48,653 nt of DNA from Bradyrhizobium diversitatis (GCF_016031635.1 NZ_JACEGD010000045.1:1-48653); one strand, 5' to 3'; shown: positions 38,813 through 47,086, numbered from the stretch's first letter. Numbers and translations: made by a program. Notes: a model not told the origin generated them from the sequence alone.

Positions 38813-40798
38813 ATGGCTACGCAACAGGCCACAACAACCGGCGGTTCCGACTTTCTCAGCAACCTTGGGCGGATCTACGGCTTCTACACCGGAGGATTCG
38901 TCGCGTTTGTCCTTCTGCTCGCCGTCCTCGAGATCATCGGGGTGCCGAACAAGATTCTCGGGTACCTGTTCGTGTTCTTCACGCTCGCGGTCTACGCGAT
39001 CATCGGCGTTCTGTCGCGAACGGCGCAAGTCTCGGAATACTATGTGGCAGGCCGCAGCGTGCCAGCGTTCTACAACGGCATGGCCACCGGTGCCGACTGG
39101 ATGTCGGCGGCGTCCTTCGTCGGCATGGCGGGCACGCTGTTCCTGCTTGGCTATGACGGCCTCGCCTGGGTGCTCGGATGGACCGGCGGCTTCGTGCTGG
39201 TCTCCATCCTGATCGGACCCTATCTGCGCAAATTCGGCGCCTATACGGTACCCGACTTCCTGTCCTTCCGTTACGGCGGCAATTTCGCCCGGGCGCTGGG
39301 CGTGATCGTGCTCGTCGCCTGTTCGTTCACCTATGTGACGGCGCAGATCTACGGCACGGGCATCATTGCCTCGCGCTTCCTCGGAATGCAGTTCGAAATC
39401 GCAGTGTTCGCAGGACTGGTCGGCATCCTGGTCTGCTCGATGCTGGGCGGCATGCGAGCGGTGACCTGGACGCAGGTGGCCCAGTACATCGTGCTGATCA
39501 TAGCCTACCTGACTCCGATCGTGATCCTGTCGACCAAGATCTACGGGATACCGATTCCGCAGCTGACCTATGGACATGCGATCGCGGACATTACGGCGCG
39601 CGAACAGGAGATGCTCGCCAACGGACTGGCGGCGGCAGCAAGCCTCAAGCCGCACATTCAGCCCTTCATCAACTACAGTCCGCTGAACTTCTTTGCGATC
39701 ATCCTGTGCATGATGGTCGGCACGGCCTCGCTGCCGCACATCCTGATGCGCTACTTCACGACACCGTCGGTGCGTGAGGCGCGGCAGTCCGTGGCATGGT
39801 CACTGCTGTTCATCTTCCTGCTGTACTTCTCGGCGCCTGCCTACGCAGCGTTCTCCAAGCTGGAGGTGTACACGAACATCATCGGGCGCGATCTGTCCGC
39901 GATCAGGCCCTGGCTGTTCAACTGGGGCGAACTCGGGCTGATCCAGATCTGCGGCAAGAACGCCGTCAACATCGACGCCGTCATTGCCGCGTGCAAGGCC
40001 GTTGCCGGTCACCCCGGCGTGGTCCGGCTGCAGGACTTCGTCATCAACACGGACGTGATCGTGCTCTCGACACCGGAGATCGCGGGGCTTCCCTACGTCA
40101 TCTCCGGTCTCGTCGCGGCCGGCGGCCTGGCTGCGGCTCTGTCCACCGCCGACGGGCTGCTGTTGGCAATCGCCAACGCATTGTCGCATGACGTCTACTA
40201 CAAGATGATCGATCCGAACGCGCCGACGGCACGCCGGCTGATCGTCGCGCGCGTGCTCCTGCTGATAGTCGCGGTGGTCGCCGCGGCGACGGCCGCCACC
40301 AAGCCCGGGGATATCCTGGCCATGGTCGGCTGGGCATTCTCCCTGGCGATGGCGGGCAACTTCCCGGCACTCGTGATGGGCGTCTGGTGGAAGCGCACGA
40401 CGTCCACGGGCGCGGTCTGCGGCATCATCGCCGGGTTCGGGCTCTGCCTGTTCTACCTCGTGACCACGCGCTACTTCCCAGGCGCGGGCGTCAAGTACTT
40501 CGGTATGACGTCGTTGCTCAATCCGGCCACCGGCGCACCGCTGGTCGACATCGCCAAGGCCATGGCGTTGCCCAACGCGATGGAAAGTTGGCCGACACTG
40601 GCCCACCCGCTTGCCAACAAGGTGGGGTGGTTCAACCTCAGCAACATCGCCTGCGGCTTGCTGGGTGCGCCCTTCGGCTTCGCGGTGATCATCATCGTGA
40701 GCCTGCTGGGACGGGCGCCGTCGCGGGAAATGCAGGCTTATGTCGACGAGATTCGCAAGCCGCGAGGCCGCACGGTGCTCGAAGAGAAAACGACCTGA
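38813..40798 (+). CDS. ActP-type sodium:solute symporter (probable acetate/monocarboxylate uptake)
   Basis: A 661-residue inner-membrane symporter with about 13 helices. SSS-family features include EYYVAGRSVPAFYNGMATGADWMSAASFVGMAG (about 72-104), the YTVPDFLSFRYGGN motif, and ALSTADGLLLAIANALSHDVYYKMI later. A hydrophilic insert at about 350-415 includes two cysteines (ICGKNA, AACKAV). Together with DUF4212 it forms a two-gene unit ended by a strong terminator. Context with CrbSR-like regulators argues for acetate or a similar short-chain acid. The start ATG 38813 follows the GGAGGG of the preceding stop. Confidence 0.9.
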   Translation: MATQQATTTGGSDFLSNLGRIYGFYTGGFVAFVLLLAVLEIIGVPNKILGYLFVFFTLAVYAIIGVLSRTAQVSEYYVAGRSVPAFYNGMATGADWMSAASFVGMAGTLFLLGYDGLAWVLGWTGGFVLVSILIGPYLRKFGAYTVPDFLSFRYGGNFARALGVIVLVACSFTYVTAQIYGTGIIASRFLGMQFEIAVFAGLVGILVCSMLGGMRAVTWTQVAQYIVLIIAYLTPIVILSTKIYGIPIPQLTYGHAIADITAREQEMLANGLAAAASLKPHIQPFINYSPLNFFAIILCMMVGTASLPHILMRYFTTPSVREARQSVAWSLLFIFLLYFSAPAYAAFSKLEVYTNIIGRDLSAIRPWLFNWGELGLIQICGKNAVNIDAVIAACKAVAGHPGVVRLQDFVINTDVIVLSTPEIAGLPYVISGLVAAGGLAAALSTADGLLLAIANALSHDVYYKMIDPNAPTARRLIVARVLLLIVAVVAAATAATKPGDILAMVGWAFSLAMAGNFPALVMGVWWKRTTSTGAVCGIIAGFGLCLFYLVTTRYFPGAGVKYFGMTSLLNPATGAPLVDIAKAMALPNAMESWPTLAHPLANKVGWFNLSNIACGLLGAPFGFAVIIIVSLLGRAPSREMQAYVDEIRKPRGRTVLEEKTT

Positions 40799-40820
40799 GC
40801 GGATCGGATCGATTGCGCCA

Positions 40821-40850
40821 AACGGGGCCTTGCGAGGCCCCGTTTTTGTT
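40821..40850 (+). terminator. Intrinsic terminator after the symporter
   Basis: AACGGGGCCT (40821-40830) pairs perfectly with AGGCCCCGTT (40835-40844) across a TGCG loop, followed by TTTGTTT. It ends the DUF4212-symporter unit 22 bases after the stop. Confidence 0.9.
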
Positions 40851-40999
40851 TGCGGCCGGTAGCGCTCGCTTGCCCCGAACCGCCTGCCTTGACATTGTTG
40901 CGTGCGGAGGCTGGCGCAGAATGCCCGACGGCGTGGACGGAGCGAACGTCCTCGCAGGACCATACTGCTTCCAGAGCGACGCCCGGAGGAGGACCGATT

Positions 41000-41320
41000 T
41001 TGGACATTGCCGACTCGTTGGCCAGATACTGGTATTTTCACCTGCCGAACTTCGTTCTGGCGGCTCTGATGTACACCATGCTCGGCCGCTTCCTGCTCGG
41101 CCTCTTCGTCGACGCCGACTCGCCGAACTATATCTGGCGCTTCTTCTGCCGCCTCACCGATCCGGTGCTCACCGCCATTGCGATCGTCACGCCGAAGGCA
41201 GTTCCTCCAGCCGTCGTGTGGCTGTTCGGTTTCGTCTGGATGTTCTGGTTGCGGATCGTGCTCCACTACACATTGCTCGTGCTCAATCTCGCGCCGCGGC
41301 TTGCGGGAGGCGGATCATGA
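41000..41320 (+). CDS. YggT-like membrane protein (106 aa)
   Basis: The protein starts (TTG) LDIADSLARYWYFHLPNFVLAALMYTMLGRFLLGLF. It has about two or three helices and a typical DPVLTAI(A)IVTPKAVPP segment followed by LFGFVWMFWLRIVLHYTL. This resembles the YggT family of small inner-membrane proteins with unknown role, linked in some bacteria to cell-envelope or osmotic functions. The TTG start is chosen because GGAGGAGG lies eight bases before it; upstream readings lack family similarity. Its stop overlaps the start of the next gene by four bases. Confidence 0.7.
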   Translation: MDIADSLARYWYFHLPNFVLAALMYTMLGRFLLGLFVDADSPNYIWRFFCRLTDPVLTAIAIVTPKAVPPAVVWLFGFVWMFWLRIVLHYTLLVLNLAPRLAGGGS

Positions 41321-41640
41321 ACCGCAACTTCTTCCTGATCGGTATTGCCTTCTTCGGAATGATCAATGGCCTCTTCAACCAGCTCTGGCTGATCTTCGCC
41401 CTGCTCTATGTCCAGCCGCTCGCAGGCCCTCTTCTGTTCGGAAGCATGTCGCTGACGCTGATGTTCGCCTCGCTGATGGTCTCGACCGCGACCGTCATCC
41501 TGGGCGGCATTCCCGCCGCCATCTACGAACGCGTCACCGGCGCACAGGAGTCGAACGGCGTCTCGCTTTGGATCTGGCTGGCCGGCACGGCCATTCTGGC
41601 GCTCCCCGCCGCCGGCAATTTCATCAGCATCGGCCTCTGA
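41317..41640 (+). CDS. Small multi-pass membrane protein (107 aa)
   Basis: The protein starts MNRNFFLIGIAFFGMINGLF and has about three hydrophobic helices (about 5-30, 36-65 and 84-103), with a short polar stretch AIYERVTGAQESNG between helices two and three. ATG 41317 overlaps the preceding stop by four bases (ATGA), with GGGAGGCGG upstream, so it is translated with the YggT-like gene. I do not recognise the family. The pair may form a small membrane complex. Confidence 0.7.
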   Translation: MNRNFFLIGIAFFGMINGLFNQLWLIFALLYVQPLAGPLLFGSMSLTLMFASLMVSTATVILGGIPAAIYERVTGAQESNGVSLWIWLAGTAILALPAAGNFISIGL

Positions 41641-41742
41641 ACGGCGGGCGGGAACCATTGAAGGCAGGCCCCGCAGGGACTACCCTAGGCCGCATCCCGA
41701 TCCTCTCGACCCCAATGAGCCAGGCGACGGAGTCCCCTCCTC

Positions 41743-42111
41743 ATGGAAGAAATGCGCCGCATCGCCTTTGAAACGGTCCTGCGCGCGTGCGGATTTGCCT
41801 CGCTCGCCATATTCTGCGTCATGATCGCCCTTTCGTTTCTGCCGCGCTCCGCGTTTCAGGCGGGAGGCTTTCTGAGCCTGCTCATGACACTGGTGCTGCT
41901 CCTGAAGGCGGAGGAGGCGCGGACCAAAGACCACCGGCGCACCGAGATGTGGCTGTATCTTCCAAAAGACAGGCGCCCGCCTCAGCCGCATGCACAAAAA
42001 ACAGTCTCGGCGGTGATGCGAGAGACCTATCTGGTGTTCGCATACTGGTCTGCGCTGGTGTCCGTCGTGATGTGGATTGTCGCGATGGGCTTTTCCGTCC
42101 TTGGACTTTAG
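41743..42111 (+). CDS. Membrane protein with two hydrophobic segments (122 aa)
   Basis: The protein starts MEEMRRIAFETVLRACGFASLAIFC. It has two or three hydrophobic segments (about 15-32, 38-55 and 98-120), split by a charged loop KAEEARTKDHRRTEMWLYLPKDRRPPQP. The loop is likely cytoplasmic. The stop follows GFSVLGL. A family match does not come to mind. It sits between the YggT-like pair and the MHS transporter with no obvious operon link. Confidence 0.65.
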   Translation: MEEMRRIAFETVLRACGFASLAIFCVMIALSFLPRSAFQAGGFLSLLMTLVLLLKAEEARTKDHRRTEMWLYLPKDRRPPQPHAQKTVSAVMRETYLVFAYWSALVSVVMWIVAMGFSVLGL

Positions 42112-42186
42112 TTTGAGGGTTGCGGACCCCACGGTATTTCGCTCTCGCGGCTCCGTGATTTCCCGTCCGATATCTCCGCGGTGCTC

Positions 42187-42311
42187 CCGATTCGCGTCGA
42201 AAGTACTATTGGGCCGGATGCGGTAGGCATGTCATTGCTCGCTCCCGATTGGTGGCGCGCCCACGTGGCGCGGATCGGTTCTTGAAAAGAAAACAAGCGG
42301 GAGCGAATCGG
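42187..42311 (+). promoter_or_regulatory. Possible structured leader before the MHS transporter
   Basis: GCTCCCGATT occurs twice, at 42183-42192 and 42241-42250. Segment 42187-42194 (CCGATTCG) is perfectly complementary to 42304-42311, and segment 42239-42247 (TCGCTCCCG) to 42298-42306. The right partners include the ribosome binding site GGAG at 42300-42303, nine bases before the ATG. The two pairings overlap at 42304-42306, so they exclude each other. This could be an attenuating leader or two protein-binding sites. Confidence 0.4.
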
Positions 42312-42312
42312 A

Positions 42313-43983
42313 ATGACGACAATAACTGCAACATCGGCACCATCTGCCGGCGCCGGGATGACGAAGGACGAACGTTTCGTCATTCTCGCCTCCTCGCTCG
42401 GTACCGTGTTCGAGTGGTACGACTTCTATCTCTACGGTTCGCTGGCAAGCATCATCGGCGCCCAGTTCTTCTCGGCCTATCCGCCGGCAACCCGCGACAT
42501 CTTCGCGTTGCTGGCGTTCGCCGCCGGCTTCCTGGTCCGCCCCTTCGGCGCCATCGTGTTCGGCCGCATCGGCGACATCGTCGGCCGCAAATACACCTTC
42601 CTCGTCACCATCCTGATCATGGGTCTGTCGACCTTCATCGTCGGCCTGCTGCCCAACGCCGCGACCATCGGCATCGCGGCGCCGATCATCCTGATCATCT
42701 TGCGTCTTGCCCAGGGTCTGGCGCTCGGCGGCGAATACGGCGGCGCTGCGACCTACGTCGCGGAGCATGCGCCGAACGGCAAGCGCGGCTACTACACTTC
42801 CTTCATCCAGACCACCGCGACGCTCGGCCTGTTCCTGTCGCTGCTGGTGATCCTGTTCACCCGCACCGCGGTCGGCGAAGCGGACTTCGCGGCCTGGGGC
42901 TGGCGCATTCCGTTCCTGGTGTCGGTCCTGCTGCTCGGAATCTCGGTCTGGATCCGGCTTCGCCTCAACGAATCGCCGATCTTCCAGAAGATGAAGGAAG
43001 AGGGGAAGGGTTCGAAGGCGCCGCTGACGGAAGCCTTCGGCAACTGGCAGAACGGCAAGCTCGTGCTGCTCGCCCTGCTCGGTGGCGTGATGGGCCAGGG
43101 CGTGGTCTGGTACACTGGCCAGTTCTACGCGCTGTTCTTCCTGCAATCGATCCTGAAGGTCGACGGCTATACCGCCAACCTGCTGATCGCCTGGTCGCTG
43201 CTGCTCGGCACCGGCTTCTTCATCGTATTCGGCATGCTGTCCGACAAGATCGGCCGCAAGCCGATCATTCTCGGCGGCTGCCTGATCGCGGCGCTGACCT
43301 TCTTCCCGATCTTCAAGATGATCACCACCAACGCCAACCCGGCGCTGGAAAAGGCCATCGAGACGGTCAAGGTCGAGGTGGTGGCCGATCCCAAGGGCTG
43401 CGGCGACCTGTTCAACCCGGTCGGCACTCGCGTCTTCACCGCGCCTTGCGACACCGCACGCGCCTACCTGTCGCAGTCGTCGGTCAAGTACTCGACCACG
43501 CCCGGTGCGGCCGGTTCGGACGTGAAGGTGATGGTCAACGGCAAGGAAGTGCCCTACGCCAATGCCAAGGACGGCAACCCGGCGGTCCTCGCCGCGGTGC
43601 AGGCGGCCGGTTATCCGAAGGCGGGTGACGCCGGCATCGTGAAGATGTCGCATCCCTTCGACATCTTCCGTCCGCAGGTGGCGGCGATCGTCGGCCTGCT
43701 GTTCATCCTGGTGCTGTTCGTCACCATGGTGTACGGCCCGATCGCGGCGATGCTGGTCGAACTGTTCCCGACCCGCATCCGCTACACCTCGATGTCGCTG
43801 CCCTACCACATCGGCAACGGCTGGTTCGGCGGCCTCTTGCCGGCGACCGCCTTCGCCATCGTGGCCTCGACCGGCGACATCTATGCCGGCCTCTGGTACC
43901 CGATCATCTTCGCGTCCATCACCGTCGTGATCGGTTTCTTCTTCCTGCCCGAGACCAAGGACGTCGACATCAAGGCGACCTGA
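42313..43983 (+). CDS. MHS-family MFS transporter with an enlarged loop
   Basis: A 556-residue major facilitator protein of the metabolite:H+ symporter family. Typical signals are SLGTVFEWYDFYLYGSLAS (helix 1), GFLVRPFGAIVFGRIGDIVGRKYTF, and RLAQGLALGGEYGGAATYVAEHAP. The usual family length is about 430-450; here a hydrophilic loop of about 100 residues (about 340-450) is inserted between the late helices. It includes two cysteines (KGCGDLF, TAPCDTA). Substrates of MHS proteins include citrate, ketoglutarate, proline, betaine and shikimate; this one cannot be assigned. A terminator follows at 44108. Confidence 0.9.
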   Translation: MTTITATSAPSAGAGMTKDERFVILASSLGTVFEWYDFYLYGSLASIIGAQFFSAYPPATRDIFALLAFAAGFLVRPFGAIVFGRIGDIVGRKYTFLVTILIMGLSTFIVGLLPNAATIGIAAPIILIILRLAQGLALGGEYGGAATYVAEHAPNGKRGYYTSFIQTTATLGLFLSLLVILFTRTAVGEADFAAWGWRIPFLVSVLLLGISVWIRLRLNESPIFQKMKEEGKGSKAPLTEAFGNWQNGKLVLLALLGGVMGQGVVWYTGQFYALFFLQSILKVDGYTANLLIAWSLLLGTGFFIVFGMLSDKIGRKPIILGGCLIAALTFFPIFKMITTNANPALEKAIETVKVEVVADPKGCGDLFNPVGTRVFTAPCDTARAYLSQSSVKYSTTPGAAGSDVKVMVNGKEVPYANAKDGNPAVLAAVQAAGYPKAGDAGIVKMSHPFDIFRPQVAAIVGLLFILVLFVTMVYGPIAAMLVELFPTRIRYTSMSLPYHIGNGWFGGLLPATAFAIVASTGDIYAGLWYPIIFASITVVIGFFFLPETKDVDIKAT

Positions 43984-44093
43984 TCCTAAAGCGCGATGCG
44001 ATTTGGATGAATCGTCATCGCGCTTCAGGTTGTTGTTTACGCATGATCTTTCCGGAAAACCGCTTCGTACTTTTCCGGATCATGCTTTGGCAG
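43984..44093. repeat. Dispersed repeat, family E
   Basis: A 110-base element with nested inverted repeats: aaagcgcgatgcgat...atcgtcatcgcgctt and gcatgatctttccggaaaa...ttttccggatcatgc. I recognise the sequence as one of the most common intergenic repeats of Bradyrhizobium-like genomes. A short match to its first bases (taaagcgcgatgcgat) also lies at 6021-6036. Confidence 0.75.
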
Positions 44094-44107
44094 CGATCGA
44101 CGACACG

Positions 44108-44140
44108 AACCGGCCGCGGCCTCCGCGGCCGGTTTTGTCT
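44108..44140 (+). terminator. Intrinsic terminator after the MHS transporter
   Basis: AACCGGCCGCGG (44108-44119) pairs perfectly with CCGCGGCCGGTT (44123-44134) over a three-base loop, followed by TTGTCTT. It lies between convergent genes. Confidence 0.85.
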
Positions 44141-44144
44141 TCGC

Positions 44145-44618
44145 TTACTGATTGCTGCCGATGAATTGCAGCACGATCTCGCGGCGGTGCGGGCGGCTGC
44201 GATGCTCGACCAGATAGATCGCCTGCCAGGTGCCGAGCGCGAGCTTCCCGTTGAGGACCGGGACCTGGCAAGAGGTCCCCGTCAGCATGGTCTTGATGTG
44301 CGCGGGCATGTCGTCGGGCCCCTCGGTGTCATGGGTCCACCCGGCGTTCTCCGGTGCGAGCCGTGACAGTGCCGTGGTGAGATCGACCAGCACGGAGGGA
44401 TCGGCGTTCTCCTGAATGGTCAGCGAGGCCGAGGTGTGGCGGACGAACAGCGTCAGCGCGCCGTCCCGCGCGTGAACGTCCTTGATGAACTTCGCCGCTT
44501 CCGCGGTGAGATCGACGAAGGTTCGCCCGGGCGTCGGCACCGTCAACAGGGCGGTACCGATGGCCGTGGCCTGCACGGTCGATGGCACCGAACGCGTCAG
44601 CTGTTTCTCAGGCGTCAT
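44145..44618 (-). CDS. yjbQ: YjbQ (UPF0047) family protein
   Basis: A 157-residue protein of the YjbQ family, a small trimeric enzyme fold with weak thiamine-phosphate synthase activity reported for some members; the physiological role is unsettled. Family motifs are FVRHTSASLTIQENADPSV (about 59-77), THDTEGPDDMPAHIK and LGTWQAIYLVEHR near the C terminus, which include the conserved metal-site histidines. It is the second gene of a minus-strand pair, 8 bases after the stop of the envelope protein gene. No signal peptide; cytoplasmic. Confidence 0.9.
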   Translation of the reverse strand: MTPEKQLTRSVPSTVQATAIGTALLTVPTPGRTFVDLTAEAAKFIKDVHARDGALTLFVRHTSASLTIQENADPSVLVDLTTALSRLAPENAGWTHDTEGPDDMPAHIKTMLTGTSCQVPVLNGKLALGTWQAIYLVEHRSRPHRREIVLQFIGSNQ

Positions 44619-44626
44619 TCAAACTC

Positions 44627-45142
44627 TCAAATCTTGCCCGACACGTCCTTCTGCACGCGGTTGGCCATGTCGATCAGCCGCCGCCAGGCCTTTTCCAGGA
44701 ACGACATCACACGATCGACATCCTGGTCGCTCGGCAGCGGGATCTCGATCTTGCGCTCGCCCTCCACGGCCTTGGGCTCCGCCTTCTTCAACTGGTCGGA
44801 TTTCGGCAGCGCCTCGTCGACCTTGCCCGACACCGTCGGCCCCGCCGCGAGCTGTCCCTTTAGCCTCTCGACCTCGGCCTGGAGCCTGCCGATCTCGGCG
44901 TCGAGTGCGGTCCGCTCGTCGGGCACCGCGTAGCAGGCCCAGCCGGCGCCGTTCTTGGTGCAGGTCGATACCGTGCCGGTGCGCGTGTCGAGCCGCAGCA
45001 CGCCCTCGGGGATGGGTGTCATGCTGTAGCGACCATTTTCGCCGTCGGGCGCGGATTGCGCGGCCACGAGGCCGCCGCTGACGACCATCACCGCGGCGGC
45101 CGCCGCAAGCCATGATGTTGTGGATGACGTCGCTGGTCTCAT
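44627..45142 (-). CDS. Exported hypothetical protein with a coiled coil (171 aa)
   Basis: The N terminus MRPATSSTTSWLAAAAAVMVVSGGLVAAQS is a signal peptide or signal anchor. A beta-like segment follows with two cysteines (VSTCTKNGAGWACYAVPDE), then a coiled coil (ALDAEIGRLQAEVERLKGQL, about 80-100) and a C-terminal helix (VMSFLEKAWRRLIDMANRVQ). ATG 45142 with GGAGAGGGCG is preferred over an upstream start. I recall similar uncharacterised alphaproteobacterial proteins. It is probably periplasmic or membrane-attached. It is followed by yjbQ eight bases downstream; the atp operon is divergent. Confidence 0.75.
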   Translation of the reverse strand: MRPATSSTTSWLAAAAAVMVVSGGLVAAQSAPDGENGRYSMTPIPEGVLRLDTRTGTVSTCTKNGAGWACYAVPDERTALDAEIGRLQAEVERLKGQLAAGPTVSGKVDEALPKSDQLKKAEPKAVEGERKIEIPLPSDQDVDRVMSFLEKAWRRLIDMANRVQKDVSGKI

Positions 45143-45501
45143 CGCCCTCTCCGCCACGGCATTGGTGCGGCTTTTGTGCAATTCTACACCCGCGTCAGGC
45201 AATCCGCCGCCAAAAACCCGCCTCTGAAATCAACGAACGCGGTGGCTCCTTTGATCCAGGCCGTGAGGCGAAAGGACAGCCGCGTCCGCCGATCGTGAGG
45301 AGACCTGCTGCGGTGCGGCGTCACGCTGTGTGCAGCGCTGCCGCGCACGCCGATATCATCAAACAAATCAGATACATAACCGAAAGCGACGCAATCGTGA
45401 CTTGGCTTGACTTGATTATGGGCCATCAGTATGGTCCGCGCGGCTTTTGAGGGTGACGGGCGCAATTTCCATTCAGCCGCAGCGTTTCGGGTCTTCGTTG
45501 C
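45143..45501. promoter_or_regulatory. Divergent region before the atp operon
   Basis: No gene is seen in these 359 bases; an open frame over 45112-45450 has no protein character. The notable signal is the promoter candidate at 45407-45435. The A/T-rich stretch near 45355-45420 fits an upstream promoter element region. Confidence 0.45.
45407..45435 (+). promoter_or_regulatory. Sigma70-type promoter candidate of the atpI operon
   Basis: TTGACT (45407-45412) and TATGGT (45430-45435) are separated by 17 bases, ideal for the housekeeping sigma factor. They match 5 of 6 and 4 of 6 consensus bases. Transcription would begin about 60 bases before the atpI ATG. Confidence 0.6.
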
Positions 45502-45876
45502 ATGACACAGGGCACGGGACACGGCGAGGATGGAGATCGCGATAGATCGCCCGAGGAAGCCGCGCTTTCCGAACGGCTCGGAAGTCTTGATCAGCGGTTG
45601 TCCGAATTTCGCGACCGCCGGACCAAGACCGAGCAACCCGCAGGTGACGGTGGAGACAGAGCGGCCAGAGCCTCGGCGATGGCGCTTGGTTTCCGGTTAT
45701 CCTCGGAGTTGATCGCCGGCGTCGTCGTCGGAGCGGGGATTGGCTGGGGGTTCGACCGCTTGCTGTCGACGTCGCCTTTCGGATTTATCGTGTTCCTGCT
45801 GCTGGGCTTCGTGGCTGGCGTGGTGAATGTGGTGAGAACGGCGGGCGCGGGTCAAAACAGGCGCGGCGATTCGTAG
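45502..45876 (+). CDS. atpI: ATP synthase protein I
   Basis: A 124-residue AtpI with a long charged N terminus (about 1-60) and two helices (about 63-80, GFRLSSELIAGVVVGAGIGWGFD, and 90-112, PFGFIVFLLLGFVAGVVNVVR). AtpI helps assembly of the c-ring in the F0 sector. It is the first gene of the operon and is followed by atpB after about 110 bases, in the order common in alphaproteobacteria. The N terminus varies in the family and is rich in Asp, Glu and Arg here. Confidence 0.92.
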   Translation: MTQGTGHGEDGDRDRSPEEAALSERLGSLDQRLSEFRDRRTKTEQPAGDGGDRAARASAMALGFRLSSELIAGVVVGAGIGWGFDRLLSTSPFGFIVFLLLGFVAGVVNVVRTAGAGQNRRGDS

Positions 45877-45987
45877 CGGATCCCACCAGGAGAGGAATGA
45901 TCGTGCCGGCTTCGCCGGTACGGGCCGGCCCGGCCGGCAGACCGAGACCCGCCGGCATTGCCCGGCAGACCAAGAGATGCCGCGCCG

Positions 45988-46737
45988 ATGAAAATCGATC
46001 CGATCCACCAGTTCAACATCGAGCCTCTCTTCACCCTGGGCCACATCGGCAATCACACGATCGCCTTCACCAATTCGTCGCTCTACATGCTGGTGGCGGT
46101 GGCGATCATCTCGCTCCTGATGCTAGCCAGCGGCACGCAGCTGGTTCCCGGACGCCTGCAGTCGGTCGCTGAAATCTCCTACGAATTCGTCGCCTCGACC
46201 ATCCGTTCGACGGCCGGCGCGGAAGGCATGAAGTTCTTCCCGCTGATCTTCTCGCTGTTCATGTTCATCTGCGTCTCGAACCTGGTCGGCATCATCCCCT
46301 ACACCTTCACGGTGTCGAGCCATTTGATCGTTACCGCAGCGCTCGCGCTGCTGGTCTTCTTCACGGTCCTGATCTACGGCCTCTACAAGAACGGCCTGAA
46401 ATTCTTCAAGATCTTCGTTCCCCACGGCGTCCCCATCTACATCCTGCCGCTGGTCATGTTCATCGAGATCCTGTCGTTCTTCCTGCGGCCGGTCTCCCAC
46501 AGCGTTCGTCTCTTCGCCAACATGCTGGCCGGCCACATCGCGCTGAAGGTGTTCGCGGGCTTCGTCGCCATGCTCGGCTTCTCGCTCGGCGCCATAGGCT
46601 GGATCGGCGGCGTGCTGCCGCTGGCGCTCACGGTCGCGCTGACCTCGCTGGAAATCCTGGTCGCGTTCCTCCAGGCCTATGTGTTCGCGATCCTGACCTG
46701 CATCTACCTCAACGACGCCATTCATCCGGGACACTGA
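45988..46737 (+). CDS. atpB: F0F1 ATP synthase subunit a
   Basis: A 249-residue subunit a, the stator part of the proton channel. It starts MKIDPIHQFNIEPLF and has five or six helices. The essential Arg is in SVRLFANMLAGHIALKVF (about 171-188), and helix LTSLEILVAFLQAYVFAILTCIYLNDAI holds the late Glu/Gln of the proton path. ATG 45988 is used, not 45958, because the extension is not family-like. It is followed by atpE 53 bases downstream. Confidence 0.96.
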   Translation: MKIDPIHQFNIEPLFTLGHIGNHTIAFTNSSLYMLVAVAIISLLMLASGTQLVPGRLQSVAEISYEFVASTIRSTAGAEGMKFFPLIFSLFMFICVSNLVGIIPYTFTVSSHLIVTAALALLVFFTVLIYGLYKNGLKFFKIFVPHGVPIYILPLVMFIEILSFFLRPVSHSVRLFANMLAGHIALKVFAGFVAMLGFSLGAIGWIGGVLPLALTVALTSLEILVAFLQAYVFAILTCIYLNDAIHPGH

Positions 46738-46790
46738 GCGGTCCGGGGAATTTCCACCCACAACCCCATCTTTCTTCCAAGGAGTCTAAA

Positions 46791-47021
46791 ATGGATCCGG
46801 CAGCAGCAAAACTTATCGGCGCGGGCATCGCGTGCATCGGCATGGGCGGTGCGGGCGTCGGCGTGGGCGTGATCTTCGGCAACTACCTCGCCGCAGCCGT
46901 GCGCAACCCGTCGGCCGCTCAGGGCCAGTTCGGCAACCTGATCTTCGGCTTCGCCGTGACCGAAGCGCTCGGCATCTTCTCGCTGCTGATCGCGCTGCTG
47001 CTGCTGTTCGTTCCGCTCTGA
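46791..47021 (+). CDS. atpE: F0F1 ATP synthase subunit c
   Basis: A 76-residue two-helix proteolipid of the rotating c-ring. Helix 1 holds the glycine motif GIACIGMGGAGVGVGVIFGNYL, the loop is RNPSA, and helix 2 carries the proton-binding Glu in FAVTEALGIFSLLIALLLLF. AAGGAG lies before the start. Length and residues are normal for alphaproteobacteria, so a proton rather than sodium ring is expected. Confidence 0.96.
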   Translation: MDPAAAKLIGAGIACIGMGGAGVGVGVIFGNYLAAAVRNPSAAQGQFGNLIFGFAVTEALGIFSLLIALLLLFVPL

Positions 47022-47086
47022 GGACGACGTTTTTCGCGCCGTTCCAGTCCTTGGAACGGCGCGTGTGACAGCAACAGGAGAACTCC

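Noticed and set aside
45112..45450. 112-codon plus-strand frame before atpI
   Set aside because: No family-like pattern, weak start, and it overlaps the start of the divergent gene and a promoter candidate.
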